From contig VZRN01000634.1 in assembly GCA_013397935.1 (NCBI GenBank), positions 5,088,525 through 5,152,524 on the forward strand: a stretch of DNA of 64,000 nucleotides, read 5' to 3'. A model generated the notes under the pieces. It was not told the origin of the DNA. It searched no databases and was given only the letters and a program-made list of their open reading frames with translations. This DNA is from Dasyornis broadbenti (lineage: Eukaryota; Chordata; Aves; Passeriformes; Dasyornithidae). A program made the position numbers and the translations under genes. Shown piece by piece: positions 1 to 15,000 of the stretch (the first letter of the stretch is position 1; each line of letters starts with the position of its first letter).

Positions 1-3000
1 ACCAAACCCCATTGTGGGGCATATCTTCCAAGACTGATGGGTGCAATAAACAAGGTTTTATGGTGTAAGTGTGAGCTTCCAACTTCTTTTTTTCCAGGAA
101 TTTGACTTCTGCAGTGAAGATGGTTTATTACATTTGATTGCAGGTGGAAAAAGCTATATCCACTTTGAGACCTGTCAGTTAAAAGCAAGCAGAAAACTTT
201 TGAAATAATATTATTTTTGTAATTTTATTTTCTCATTGATAACAACACAGAATAAAGCATCTCCCTGTCAGGACTTGGAAAGCAAGGCCATAATTTACCA
301 TTCCACCTGCACCCTCCCTCCCACCAAATCAAACACAGGTCTCCTCTGTAAACTTCCAAAAGGTACAACAGCAATAGATAATCACCACACACATACAAAG
401 TCCATCCCAAATCCTCCCCAGCACTGCTGTTTACGTTCAAATCTGAAGTACATGTGGTTAAGTAGTTACACACATATTGACGGATGAGGTCAAACATCTT
501 GTGGCATCTGAGCCCAGTAGAAATCACAGCTTTCCTAAATTTACTGCACAAACCAAAACTTTCCACTGTTTGGTGCATTCTCCAGTAACAAGCATCAGAC
601 TGTTGGGTTCAAAATGAGAACATAAATTGTTTCCTTGAGAATGAAACAAACAGCACAAAAAAAATCACTTTTCAGCATAAATTTTGACTGTTTGTACACT
701 ATCACAGCTGCTCCATTTAAGGAAATTGAGAGAAAATCTGTTTAAACAAAAAGAAAAAGCATTCCTAGAATCTGAAATTCTCCCAGAATTTAATGTGTTA
801 ACAGCTCTGAGGAGTTCAGCAATTTCTAGGATTTAAGCAGACAGCCCCTCCTCCCTGGCAGGGTGTGTACACATGGATGGACACCGAGCCAGGAGATGCC
901 TAAATGCATGTTCCATCCATCCAGGAGCCCAACTTTAGTCCTAGAAATCCAGAGTTGCTGTGCTTCAGAGAATGCTACTGTGTATAATTTGACTACAAAA
1001 GTCAATTTCTGGCGCAGGGAGGAAAGGCAGCCCAGCTCCCGAAGTGCAGCTCCATTCCAAGCCAAGGCCCTGCACCTGGATCCGCGTCGCTCCACGCGAT
1101 GCAGCCTTGGGAATGAGCAGGGCTCCCTCCACATCTCGCCTCTCATTATGCACGGCTCAAAATTGGCTTGCATTAAATTACTGTCACAGTGTTAGTGGAT
1201 CCCTCCTTTAGCATACATTAAAATTTTCTTTCTGTGTGTCAGCAGTGCCTCGCTCACAGCACCATGACAAGGCTGGTGAAAGTCCTTTTTCGGAACAAAA
1301 ATAACATCCAAGCCTATAGGAGGCTATGAATTCTCAGATCCTCCTTCCAACCCTGATTCAAAAATGACAGGATATAGTCTTTTCCTTAATGAAAAATCTA
1401 TATTTATCACTCTATTGTTCTTGTGTACCGATCCTACTGCTCTCTGAGGCCAAAGTTTGAATATATTGGATTTTGAAATAATAGCCCAAGGCTCCGAGAT
1501 GCTGGGTCATGATACATAAATGATGAGAGGGCTGTTCCCTATTTCTCTGCTTCTTACCACAAAAACAAAATACAAATTCCAGGGTGAAAAATCTTACATT
1601 ATCTGCAAAGTGCAAATTGCATGGAATATTCACAGAACTACAAATGATAAAATCTGACTATACTGAGAAAGATGACCTGCCTGTTCTAGGAATAAACCAG
1701 TAATTTGTTGCGCTAAAATTATGAAGTTAAGTCCTATTTTTATGTAACCATAGATGTGACAAACCCAACTGATTTGGATTTTTTAATCTTAATTCCAATT
1801 GAGTTTGCATATAAATGTTTGAAAAGAGAAATTAATTTAGGACAAAGATCGAGGGCCTGAATTTACCAGTATTATACTTCACACTTTGATTCTTAAGTGT
1901 AACAGGGGCTGAAAAAGAAGAAACTCCCAGCTATAGACTTGGTACTAGGAGAATAAAGAGATAAAAAACCTCATTTTTTTTTCCTATAGCAAAATTTAAG
2001 GCAGTTGTTATGATGAAAACATAAAGGGGAAAATCTGGAAAGTATTTTTCACCTTCATCCCATAATAAAATAGAGTTACTATCAGAGAGTTCTGGAAAGC
2101 TGCACCTTCTACGCCGCTGTATTTTCAGGGTATGAGGAAGAGCTGCCTCTCTACATTTTGCCTCTCAGATGTGTCCAACTTTCCTTCGACCTTGAGTGAC
2201 TCTGGCTTAAGTTTTCCAAACCAGCCACTGAAATACTCATCCTGCCCCAGTAACCAAGGGAATTTCAGGCGACCCTGGGGATATATCTGCTCTTCGCGCT
2301 TTTTGTCAATTACCTGAAAATCAAGATCTGAGATTCACAAACTGCTGGAGCAGTTTAACATCCAGCACCCAGGGAAAATTAACACCATGGGGAATTCCTG
2401 AGATTACCACGACACTAAGTGCCATAGAAATGCAAACAAAACTTAGCTATGATTAGTGAAGATTCTTTTAAAAGATTTCGTTTGTGAGTTATACATATAC
2501 AATACAGAGTACATATACAGAAAAATAAAATGTAAAAAATAGTAATTTCTCATGCAAAAATCCATACCACATAATTTTGTCCATGCATAATACATTTCTG
2601 GAAATTTTTACCTGTTAAAAAATGCTTTGATTTCCAGAATCAAATGCAACCTCAGTTCTTCAAATCTTAAAAGAAGATACATGAGTCTCCTTCCATAGCA
2701 TCAAGTGAGCTGGATTCAAAGAAAACCAAACCAATTCCTCCTGCCAGGCACAGCACCTGTGTCCAAGGGCTCCAACCAGGAATGGAATCAGCTCCTCCCT
2801 GACCAGCTGAGGAACAACCCAAGGCTGTTCAGTCTACAGAAATGCTTCCCACAAGTCTTCTGAGGCAGCTGCTGTACTCCAAGGAGTTTTGGAGTGTATT
2901 CTTTTCATACTACCTGTACTCGTGACTTATTCTCTCCAACTGTCTTTAGTAAAGTAAATTAGAAAAAATTTATTTAAAATGTGTTACAGGGAAAGGCTCT

Positions 3001-6000
3001 TCCCTTTAAAGTTTATATTTTGCCATATAAAAAAACCATTCCATTCCTAAAAATTCATTTTTAACATCTAAACTGGGATTTGAGCAAACTTCCAGCCCAC
3101 AATAACTGCACTACGGAATACATGCCTTACTCTTCTAGATTATTACATGTGTATTACACATTATGCACTCACATACAGAGTGACTGTTTGTTTTGGTTTT
3201 TTTAATTAACTTTAATTGCTAACCCAAGGTGAATATATTATCCCATTAAATAAAGGGTTGGGAGGTTAAAAAAAAAAAATAATCACATGGTCAATGCTCC
3301 TGGATACCTTTGCTCCCATTCCTTCACTTTTCCCCCAACAGTTTCCAAGATGAAAGCGTCCCTTGAACCTACAGAGTCACATACCACTGTTTCTGTCTGC
3401 CCCACACACTCTTCCACATGATTTCCAACAATCCCTTGCTAGGAATCATGCTGCTCCGTGCTGAGAAGTGCTAGAACAGGTCATCTGTATCCTCGCTAAC
3501 TTCTCAGATACACAATTTACAAGCAGGCTGCCCGTATGGGTTTAGAGACACAGAGACATGAGTCTGATCTCAAAGGTAAAGAGACAAGATCCAGTGTAGA
3601 TACATTTGATATCAGTATTTTCTGAGTAAAAGTAACTACAGAAAGAGCCCCCAGGCAATCTGTTTCTATTTAAATGGATCCAGAATCGATGTGCCCCATT
3701 ACTATTTCACCCCATTTGCTGGCAGAGGGTTGAAGCCTAGCAGCCAAGGAAAGAGAAGACACTTGTACCAGCACGCTTCATGAAGGGGGATGCAGTTCAG
3801 GCACCCTCACTACCCCCCAAACTACTGCTCTGTCCACTGCCAAAATCAGGCATTCACGTCCTGAGATATTAGTAACAATACTAAATATCTCCTGCACATA
3901 CAGAAGGGTACCAACTGCAAAACTGGCCAAAGAATCCACTTGAAAAATATGAGATTAACCCTTCCCCAACGCTGCTTTCCATGATACGTGACTGACAATA
4001 AGGATTTGTCAACACGAGAGGCTGCAGAAAGCAGAACAATTCCTAGAGAAGTATCAATCCCCATCTCTGCACAGCCTTGAAATCCCAACTTTACCTTCTT
4101 ACGCTTCACTGATTACTTTAATGACTGCTTATTTCTCCTGACTCTTAAAGCACACAGAATATGACCAAGAGAGATTACTTTGGCAGAATACACACTCCAA
4201 GGGTAACCTATGTACAGCCTCCACAGTTTAGAGGGGGGTGTACATCCTCCCAGTATTGCCAGTGTTTTTTCCACACACTTTCCCACAACACTTTCATACA
4301 GCTGCAATTTGAAAACCATTGCATACTGCAGCTTGAACAACACTGAGTCATGGACAGCTGATCACAGGTCCATGAAAAAAGTTGACCTCTTTAACATTTT
4401 TGAGTCATCAAAGTACAAGTTCAGCAATTTCTGAAAAGCCAAGATTAAAGCTTATTACTTTTAAGAAATAGTAGAGCTATGGGAATGTATTAAACTGACC
4501 ACACAAACATGCTCAGTGTGTCATTTCACACTCGTGCACCATTAGGCTCTGCAAAAGAGATGAAGCACTGGGCACCCTGCTGCCATGGAAAGCAGGGACT
4601 ATTGCTGTTTATCAAACTGGAGCTTCAACCATGTGGGTGAAGAAGGATCTTCACATTGCTCTTGGGAAGTCAAAGAAACTTGACCAACACAGCTTTATTC
4701 CATGTTACCCATAATCCCAGAAACTGTGCATCATATAATGCACACTGACAGTCTGGAGCCTTAATATTTAAATATGTCCTACTATTTCTCAATATTTGCC
4801 AAAACCTCAGCCCAATGACAGGATTATGTGTTTCTTCAAAAATATTCAATTACCCCAACCCACAATAAGACCACAGAAAGGAATTCATTTGGATTTCTAG
4901 ACTAAATTAAGTTGAAATTAGCAGACAAATCAATACCTATGACCACTCCTCTGTCAGAACCCTCACTGCTCCTAAATGTCACAGTTGGCCTAGACATTAC
5001 CACTGATACAGGAATTTGCTTTAAGATCATGAAAAGGCCTAACATTTTAGTGTTCTGTGCAAGAATTGTTTTAATTTAATATGGAACTTGAACTTGAATA
5101 ATATTGAAATAGCCTCTACCTTGAATGATTACAAGAGAAAGAAAAATCAAAACAAAAGAAGGAAAAAAGTAGTATGTAATAACTTTCTTGCCTTTTTCTT
5201 GGGTGTAATCCTTTCCTTCATAAAGTACAAGACCTTAAGTAAAATATGAGAGTAACAGAAACACTCATCTCCACTTCTCTCACTCTGCCCTGCACTGCAG
5301 TAATCAGAGAGATCACGACTGGCTTAAATTCTCTCACATTTACAAGACTTCACAATGTGACTGTGCTAAGAAAGGCTGCTGGATGTTTTAGCAACCGTCA
5401 CTTATCCCAGCAAAGAGCACTGGTCACTCTATGTAAACCCAGCACTGCAACCACCACGAGGAAGAACTCATGGGAGTAAACTTAAATGACTTCATACTTT
5501 CTGAACACAAAGAAAAATAACGAGATGGCTCCACTGCTGCATCTATTAATTGTGAAGTCTTAAAGAATTCTTTCCAGTTCAACTTCTTGCAAGACCAACT
5601 TAATTCATAAAACAATTCACTATCTACCATCTGTTGTCACATATCATTACTCAGTGCAAACTGCCCAGTGGAGAGATAAGAAAAACATCTGAATGAGCAG
5701 CTGGGTAAGATAAAGCCCTGAGCATGTGCAGACACAGGAAAGAAAAATATATCCAAGTCCTTAATACAGATTACCTTCTTCCAATCTGCCTCTGCCTAAG
5801 AGCTGGGAAATGCAGGCTACAGTTTACAAGAATTTTTAGATTCCTTGTTGATGCTAAAACCATCTACGAATGGTCTCTCGGCAGGTGCCCATCTCAGACA
5901 TCCTGACCTCAGCACCACAGTCCTACCAGCCTAGAACACCTCGGCCAAAACCATCAGGCTTAGGAAGTTCAGCCACATAAAGAAGGGCAGCTGTCCAGCA

Positions 6001-9000
6001 CTCCCTCCATTGACTTATCAGCCTCAGCACAAAGCCTCTATTTTTATCTCTTCTTGCGGCGAGTATCTGGATCCAGCCAATCTAAAAGAAACAAAAGAAA
6101 GTAGTCTAGGATTATTTGCTCCTTGATTATTACAGATGTCCTACCCAAAGAAGGAAACAGTTCTGCTCAAAGCCCTCACTGCAATTTAAATCCCAGATGG
6201 ATCCCAGAACCTTTTAATCCAATGAGAAACCCCATGTTCTTTTTGAGTCTCCTATAATTCTGACAAAATGTATTTAGACCTTGTGTACCGAAATTACTCA
6301 CAAAAATATTCTGGCACAAATACTTGGTGCAAGAGCTCTTCAACAAGGTGGTCTTATCTTTCCTTTTGAGAAGAATTTGGGGGGATAATGATGAAAATAC
6401 ACACAAAGACAGATGTGAAGTGATTTAATTCAATCCTATTGCTGGAAGGTACAGAAAGAAATGCAGCCTCCCCATCCATGAAGTGTTTATGAAAACATTC
6501 CACCAGCAATTTATGCCTGTGTCAGACAAATGGAAGCAGTGTCAGAACTTGCATCCTTTATGGTGAACCATCCAAAAACAACAGAAAAAAGCCAGATTAT
6601 CTGCCCCAGTCAGCATTTTAATTCTTCAAAATTCATTTGAGTGACGTTCTTCATCCTTCTTAAATCCCTGTGACATACACCTAAGCACTAACAAAAAGAT
6701 TATTTTGACATCGTTGCTTTTGGCTTCTCTTGGGGGATACCTAGCTTTGTAAAAGTGTTTCACACCTTCCTGGGGAAGTTAAGCTCCTCAGATTGTATCA
6801 GTAAAGCTGTGTCTGACAGACACAGGAGCACAAGCCCGACACACAGGCAGGGAAGCTGAGGATCCTTAAAGAATGAGGCAGATGTTGGAAGATGTCTTAG
6901 GGAGTGTGGAAGCTACTGGCTATCGGTTTATAGCAGCCTCTGAATTCATATACTCTCATACAAGAATACTTTCACATGTTTATAAAGGAATTAATACATT
7001 CTCATAGAGGAATACCTGAAATTCAGTTAGTCTCTAGAATATTCCTGGGTTTTAGTATATTGCATTTTTACCGGGTACAGAAATTACAGCAGTAACTGGC
7101 TAAAGCGAAAATGAGCAATACATTACCAAGCTCTCAGGGCTATCACCTGCTAGGGGTTGGTTTGTTCTGCCTTTATCAGCAGTAATAACACACCGATAGC
7201 TGGACCCACTGTGGGAACGTGCCTTCAGCAGGAGGCTCTGCTTACAAAGGCTTGGCTTACAAAAACCAGAATTTGCTTATGGAATAGGAAAAGAAACCAC
7301 AGAAAACTGGGCTGTAAGCTCTTGGAGAGTTCAAGGTATGGTTATTTCGTAAATTTATGTTTTAAGCATATTTGTATGATCACCTAAATATCTAAACTTA
7401 AAGGCTTTCACTCGACAGGAAACTCCACAAACCAGGCACAGGACACAACCAAAGAGATGAGCATCCTCTTTACCTGGGCACTTGCATCTTCACGTTAAAA
7501 GGCAAAGCCCGTAGTTTTTTTAACCAGCAGTTAAGCATTCAAAAAAGAGAAAAAAGAGAGACTGAGATATGCAAAGTATTTGACAGGCTCGGGACATCTA
7601 CCAGTACAATAACAAGCACTTTTATAAAAAACAAACTACAAATAAACATAATTCTGTCTTTCAAACCATTCTATTTCTAAAGACAAATGCAGAGACACTT
7701 GTACTCATTGTTTATGAGAACTGGAAAAGACAGTACTAAGTTAATACTAACAACAGTAATATAGAATCTAAAGTTAATATGGAAAATTATGGGCAAAGAT
7801 CAGACGGAAGAATTATCCTCTTATGAATAATAGCACTAAAAGAGGACTGGAAATAGCACAGCAAGCCTTTATTATTGCTTTTTGAATACATACACAAATT
7901 TATCTTGTACCGCTACAGTACTTTCAGCAGTTTCATTGTCAGGTCCCATTTTCTGCTTCCTCCGTTCTCCCCTTCTCCTGATTCAAAACCATCCCTTTAA
8001 CACATCATTCCTAATTAGATGATTAGTGCTTGGAAGGGCAGGAGATAAGTCATTTGCATAATTTAATCATAAAAAGAAGTTAAAGATACAGATTTTGCTG
8101 TTCGTTTGTACAATTATCTTCACCAGCCTGGGGGGCTGAGATATTAATGTGATTAAACAGTATTTCTGCAAACAGGCAACTGTGTGTCCTCTATTAAAGC
8201 AGAGCTGGAGGCAAATGAAAAATTAATTTTAGAAGACAATCAATTTTATTCTACATGACTGTAATAAATAACAGCCCATCTGCAGACAAGTCATTAGGCC
8301 CTGGGAGGCTACACGTGTCACAAAGTCTAAATGACACACAAGGCCGAATTTTCCACCAAAACCAGAGTCATAAATAGTCCACCAACGGCCAGTCCCCTCC
8401 AGAGAGTGCAAAGGATTTCCCTGAAAAGTCGGGTGCATGTGGGAAGTACTGATCACCAGCCACCATTTGAGCTCGTACAGTACTCACAAATACAGGGACT
8501 TGGTGGTTTGCCCTTCATCATGTTTTCAGTCTTTTCTGAATTCTGCAAGAATAAATCAAGATTTGGCTAAATAGCCAGGATGATATGATACCATAACTGT
8601 GATGAAATGTATGTGTTAATTAAATACATAATAATTATCAGTTTACTAGTTTTTAAACTGTTTAGGAACGTAAAATTATTTTTCAATATTCTTTACATGC
8701 AATCACCTCTACTTAAAATACTAAAACCCACTCCTCGATCAAAAATAATCAAGACAGTCTCAAAAACACGAAATATGATTACGTTCCAAGTAAGGATTTC
8801 TGAATATCAGCAACGCACAATACATGCACAGCAACACGTTTATAGTATTCACCCCACTGAGAATGTTTTCTATGTATCACCATTGGTAAACACCTCCCTC
8901 AACTGAAAAAGAAAATATTCCCATACACCCTGTAATCCCTGATCCTTGACAACTGTTTACCAGGCAATGCAAGTAAACATTTATTGACTCTGACTACTCC

Positions 9001-11526
9001 TAGCCTGTGTAGTGCCTTTCATTACACAAACGCAGATGCACAGATTCTTTACTGGAATGATTTGGGGTTCCACTATGTACTTTCTCTATGTTTATTTCCT
9101 GTACAAGTATATGGACTTAATGAATAAAAATGTATCCAAATGTGAGATCAGCTTAATATGTAGGGGATACAACTGATGTCCCAAGGATTGTTTCTTCATT
9201 CCACTTCCAAATTTGCACGAGATGTGACAGGGAAATGATCATCACAGAACAGGCACACTCAGCCTCTGCTGCAATATCCTACCTAAATGAAGTGCAGTGC
9301 TGGCAGAGTGAGCCCCTTACGTAGCTGGCTTACATGTGAGACTGAGCAGCAGAGATGCTCATCCCTGCCAGGCATTTAACTTCCTGTTGATAGCTAAGTT
9401 TGCAAAAATAAAAAAAAAAATACAGAGTTTATACTATCAGAAACTTCACATGAAGCAAGAAAAGAAGTTCTCATGAAGGGTTTCTATCCAGATCAAAATA
9501 CACCACTATTAAGAACTCAGTCACCCAACTGGCCTTCACTCAGTGAACACAAGTTCATAAAAATGTCTTTACATGTCTAATGCCACACTCTGAACTACTC
9601 TGTTGCTCTCCCTGCATTACTCGGGAACAGTGACTACAATAAACGTATCACCAATATTTTTTTGTTTTGCTTCCACACTAACATGAGTACAGACTCTCTA
9701 AGGACAAATAACTAAGATGGAATAGTTTCTTAGAGGGCTGAGGTTGTGGGGTGGGAGAGGCACATGCAAAGCAAAATTTTGAAGAGAGCATATTAAAAAA
9801 GGGCAAGGTAAGTGGATGACCAGAAACCCTCTAGCTTAACATGCAAGAGAAAAGTCATTCATGAAATTGCAAGACAGAAATGTTCGTAAGTTGCAGGAAG
9901 AAGAAACAGATTTGTTTGAACCAAAAACCAGTTGTGTAACAAGTAAGGTAATTCATAAAAACAGAGCAGAAAGAAGTGACAGCAATTCTGGTTCTGATCT
10001 GGGACACAAAATCTTATTCAACAACAGTGGGATCAATTAATGCTCTTCAGCACTGCTGACCATGAGAACATGTGAGGTTTGCAGGGAGTTACAGCAAGAA
10101 TTCTGCCCAAACCCTTCCTGAGGGCTCCTGCAAGAGGCACGGTGGCTGTGTCAGCCCTGGGACACAGGTACAGCAGAGGTCAGGCACAGCACACACCTGG
10201 AATGCAGCAGGGCAGCAAAAGGTGCAGACAGCCTGTACTGAGCTCTCTGCTAACACCAAGAGCAGCCATGGAGAATATAAAATGATTTTGTCATGGCAGG
10301 ATGCTTAACTCGAGGTATTTTGATAAGTTACCTATCAGATACATGAATTGCCACATTGAAAAACCCCAACAAATAAAGCCTTACAAGCCAAAAGACGCCC
10401 CAAACCTACAAATCCATCTTTCAGCAACAAGCTCGTACAACACAGGGAACAGAACACTGAGCTCATTACCTTGGGTCCTGTTTCAGTGTCCATATTCTGC
10501 TCTTGTCTAGCTGCCAGCATTTTACTACCTTGCTCTGTTCGAGGTTTTGGGAGTTTTTTTGCATGTTTGGGGGAGGGTTTTTGGTTTTTCTTGTTTAGAC
10601 ATGTATCTTAAGTCTCACTGGAAACTCTTGATGCTTTTCCTGCTTCTCTTTTTCAGTATTTTCTCAGCAGCTCTTTAGAAAACTGCCCTCTTTCAGCACA
10701 CAACAACATTTAAAAGTAGGTGGAGGAGAGGAAGCAGCTGCAGACACCTGCAGCCCCGAAGAGAGATGCCTTCATCAGCCTCACATAAAAAACAACAGGG
10801 ATAACATTTCACAGACACAGGACATTCTCTGATTAACTGTTATCAAAACAGTCTATTAGCTACCATGTAAAACTTGCACTCGGCAAAAACAACCACTACG
10901 CACGTAAGAAAAAGCATAATGTGTATTATTTTAAAAATGCTGATTAGAGGTTCCAAACAAAGCTCAAAATATTTTTTCTTTCAACTAGCTTTATCTTCTT
11001 AATTAGCAACTCTTAAATTACTGTAACATACAAGTAACTAAATCCCCCTACTGGCACAATGTCTGTGCCAGGAGCTCTCTTACAGTGACCGTTTTTTTTT
11101 TAATTACAAATATACAAATATTTATAATTATTCTCTAGGGGAGGTGGGGAATAGAACAAGTCAGCTCCTCTGCACACACAGGATATCAGGAAATCATCTG
11201 TGAGACAGAGATGGCACAGTTATGACATGGTTGGTTCCCAGGAAGGACAAACACAACAGCAGAGTGTCTGTACTGACCTGCCTGAGCGACTCCTCAGCAG
11301 GGCAGTGACCCCAGCACAGGCTGCCTGTGACATCTACTCCCAACTCTCACAGAATCCAGCCATCCCAATAAAATCTTTCTTCCATAGCACAGCTACTTCT
11401 GTTCTGCAAATAGGTTGCCCAGAAAGGATGAGTCTCAATCCTTGCAAATATTCAGACTCTAACTGGAGGCAGCTTGGGACAACCAACTCCAGCTGACCCT
11501 GCTCAGACAGAGGGATTGGGCTAGAC
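1..11526. other. Non-coding AT-rich DNA, possibly DACH2 intron 1
   Basis: No exon with recognisable protein similarity and splice sites was found on either strand. Open frames are short and random-looking. A segment at about 8.03-8.24 kb looks like a conserved non-coding element and is listed separately. If the island at 21 kb is the DACH2 start, this whole interval would be intronic to that - strand gene. Confidence 0.6.
8030..8300. promoter_or_regulatory. Candidate conserved non-coding element
   Basis: This is dense in homeodomain and POU-like motifs: the octamer ATTTGCAT at 8052-8059, several TAAT cores, GATTA and ATTAATG. It is low in simple repeats. This composition is typical of vertebrate developmental enhancers. 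Conservation itself cannot be seen from one sequence. Confidence 0.35.
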
Positions 11527-12012
11527 CACAGAATCCCAGAATGGGTTGGGGTGGAAGGGACCTTAAAGGCCATCCCATTCCACCCCCTGCCATGGGCAGG
11601 GACACCTCCCACTGTCCCAGGTCACTCCAAGCCCCATTGTCCAACCTGGCCTTGGACACTGCCAGGGATGGGGCAGCCCCAGCTGCTCGGGGCAATCAGC
11701 ACCCTGAACTTGGCTTTCTCCAGCTCCACGAGGTTTGCCCAGTCCCACCTCTCCGGTCTGTCCAGGTCCCTCTGGATCCATCCCATCCCCGTGCCCACAG
11801 CAGCCCAGCCTGGGGCTGCCTGCTCCATCCCCATCCATGTCACGGACACTGATGTTGAACAGCCCCAGGGCCAACCGCAGCCCTGGAGCAGCACCGCTCA
11901 CTGCGCACCACGGGGCTATCGAGCAGCTGACTGCAGCTCTGGCTGTCACCATCCAGCCAACTCCTCTTCCATGGCCCATCCAATGTACACCTCTCCAGTT
12001 TAGACACAGGGA
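11527..12012 (-). mobile_element. CR1 LINE fragment, reverse orientation
   Basis: On the + strand it starts CACAGAATCCCAGAATGG, then GGGACCTTAAAGGCCATCCC and GGCCTTGGACACTGCCAGGG, the reverse complement of the CR1 3' end. Further right it matches blocks known from more internal CR1 sequence (for example GATGTTGAACAGCCCCAGG and ACCATCCAGCCAACTCCT), with the usual intermediate blocks missing, so the copy is rearranged or internally deleted. The long open frames across it on both strands are by-products of its GC-rich composition. Confidence 0.88.
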
Positions 12013-12084
12013 TAGCCATGATCTCAAGATGCACAAAGATGATCTCAAAAGGACCCTGCTAACCTCAACAATTCTGTGATTCTG
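12013..12084 (+). mobile_element. CR1 LINE 3' terminus, forward orientation
   Basis: This short segment reads GATGATCTCAAAAGGACCCT, then CTAACCTCAACAATTCTGTG, ending in a diverged ATTCTRTG octamer repeat. That is the CR1 3' terminus on the + strand, opposite to the CR1 fragment directly to its left. The exact junction between the two is uncertain by some tens of bases. Confidence 0.75.
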
Positions 12085-15000
12085 CAAAATATGTTTGATT
12101 TGGAACTGTACACACAGCGTGAAATAACTTCCATAAACTTTTTATTTTTAAAAGTGGTCTATTTTAATTCCACTCAGGTTCCATTTAATTCCATTCAGGT
12201 TTGAAAACAGGAGAGAAAAAAGTCTTGGTGTTTTGCTGATTTGTAACATCATGAGGGCATCCCAAGCCAAAGTGCTTTTGCCATGGACTGGACAGGATTA
12301 AATTAAATAAACGCTGAGAATGTTACCCACATGGCTATGAGAAGCATAAAAAAAAGTAAAGACTTTCAGTAAGGACCATAAGTAAGATAGCCCATATAGC
12401 CCTGTAAGTTTATTCAGCAATTTTAGCTCATGCCCATAGCAAATGCAATTTAAACCAAATTGCTGGATTATTCTAAAGTCACCCTCTTATAAACATGTAG
12501 AGTAAATTTTCCAAAAATCCAGATTGATTTCCATGGTTGTGAGAGCTTTGGAAAAAAACCAGAAACTTAGTTTAAATTGCATCACACGTAATTTATGTGT
12601 ATATAAACATTTTATCCATGTGTAAATCTTAATTACATAAATCCTATATTAAATATAACTTCCACTTTAACTTACAGGGCAGCTGAAATGTGTTATCTGA
12701 CAGAATATGAAAACTCTGATCACAGGAGCCTGTGGCTGGGAACAACAGTGAGGAAGACTAAGAACAGTGAATGCAAAATGCTGGTGAAAAACACCATTGA
12801 GATTCTTTCAAAGAAAAATCAGAACTACCTCTGCTCAAAATACTGTCGTCCTACCAGAGACAAAGAGGATGCGGAGGTGGCATTCAAAGGAAGCAGCACA
12901 ACCTCCTGGCATGAAGCTCATTTCTGTGCCTGAGCACAGGAAACCCTCAAGTCTTACAAGCTGTGAGATGTATCAGGTTGAGTCTTGAATAGAATAACTG
13001 CAAGTGCACTGATGATGCATAACGTGACAGATTTCAGCACATTTTAGTCATAAACAGTCTGGACTTACTTTTGGACCAAATAAATAGGTAACATCTTTAT
13101 TACACAAACATACTTTTCATCCAAAGCCCCTGAAGTAATTTTTCCTCTGTTTTATAGAAAGAGCTCATTTAAAAAAGAAACTCTAAAATCATTACAGGAG
13201 ATGGTCTCAAAATTCCAGGTCTGTCTTACACTTTGTATGTCACACACTACAGCCAGCGTTAAGGGCAACTAAACTGCTGAACTGAAATGGAAATTTAGGA
13301 TTTCACCTGATTCACTGATAGAATACATCACAGAAGGTACCCAGCTCAAGGATAGAAAACTTGACTTGCAGTGAAAAATCTGAAGGGAACATACATTAAG
13401 GATCTTTTCAACACTGACATTCCTACTGCATACTATAAAAACATTTCAATATTTCAGTGACTATATGCCAAATCCTTAACTAATACTGTCATTGGAAACC
13501 TTCAATTAATGACAATACTAATGGAGCTTTATGTAGCATAGATAATAGTGCACATGCATAATACAGCAAGATACCTCAAGTTTTACACATTAGTAGTAAA
13601 AAGCCCATTAATAAAGAATAATCCAATAAAAGCTCTGTTTGTCATGGCATTACCATACTTTTTAGTGTAAGAAAAAAGAGTCTCCTTCTTAAATAACTAC
13701 TAAATGCTTGGGGTTCTAACATATTGCTGCGAGCTATAATGGTTATAACTGTTAATCCAATACACCTTTTATACAAACCCATAAACACAAGAGTGGAAAA
13801 ATAGCACAGATGTTCATCTCTAATGCAATTTCCATTCAATTTCCTAAGTGCAGTCCCTGTGTGCAAACTAGCTTAACGTTATGTTTAGCTTGCAAATTCT
13901 TTTAATAAATAATGAATGCAATAAAACTGGTAGATCAATGGCAAGCTGAGAAATCATAAAAAAGCCTTTTGTGCTCATGCTGTTGCCGATTTCAAACTTT
14001 AATCCAGCTACAGATCAATACTACTTTTTCTTTTTAACCCATCCCATAGATAGCAGACAGAGTGGATGTAGGTTAAATGCCAGTACCAGATATCAATTTC
14101 CAGAAACTTGATAACATCAGACACAATTGCAATTGAACATTTTATACCTTATCATAGGAACAATATACACTGCTGAACATCACACTTTAAGCCACTGCAC
14201 AGTAATAAAGGGAGCACATTAATTGAGTTTGGCTCCTGCTTTTTGGAGAAGTATTTGTGAGTGAGTCAAGAAAGGCTCTGACATAATCTATTTTAATGAG
14301 CAAAACGGGCTCAGCAGGTCAAGATGTACTGACAAGGGAATATAATCTCCCCACGCCTGCTAGTGACAATAAACTTTATACGCGCACACAAAACAACAAC
14401 ATGGTTGTGCTACCAAAAATTAAAGGCAAGCAAAGAGATTTCTGCTTTACAGGACTCGGATATTGGAACCTTCTGGGGCAGGTATCAAAGCACATTAGTT
14501 AATAGGTATCGGTGTTTCTTACAGGTTGTAGAGCGGAGGGAGAGGGGAAACCCTATTACCGAGTCACTTTGGATAACCCTGCTTCACCAAGAGGGAACAA
14601 AGATCAAAAGCATGTAGCCCCGAGGGACAGTTCTAATATCAAGCAGGATAAATCTAAATCACTAAGAATCATTACTAACTAACATACTTGTGCTTGGGAA
14701 TGCAGGTTTAATCAGAAGATATAAAAACCTTGCCTTGGCTTACACCAAAGGAACACATCACAGACAGCAGGAACTCTGAAGCAGCCTCATTATGTTTGGG
14801 TTTGCTATTTGGTACTGTGTATGTAAATAATCATTAAAATTATGCATTTCCATACACCTACAGGTTTTATTACACTGATAATTACACGAAGAACTTACAA
14901 AAGGAACCAGCTGGGAACTTTCCACATATTTTAAAGTAAGGATTTGGATAATTTTGTTCTTAACTTAAAAAAATTCGTAATTATCATCTCTGGAAAAGGC

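Noticed and set aside
11541..12087. Open frames of 90-174 codons on both strands
   Set aside because: They lie inside GC-rich CR1 LINE sequence and do not encode the CR1 reverse transcriptase.
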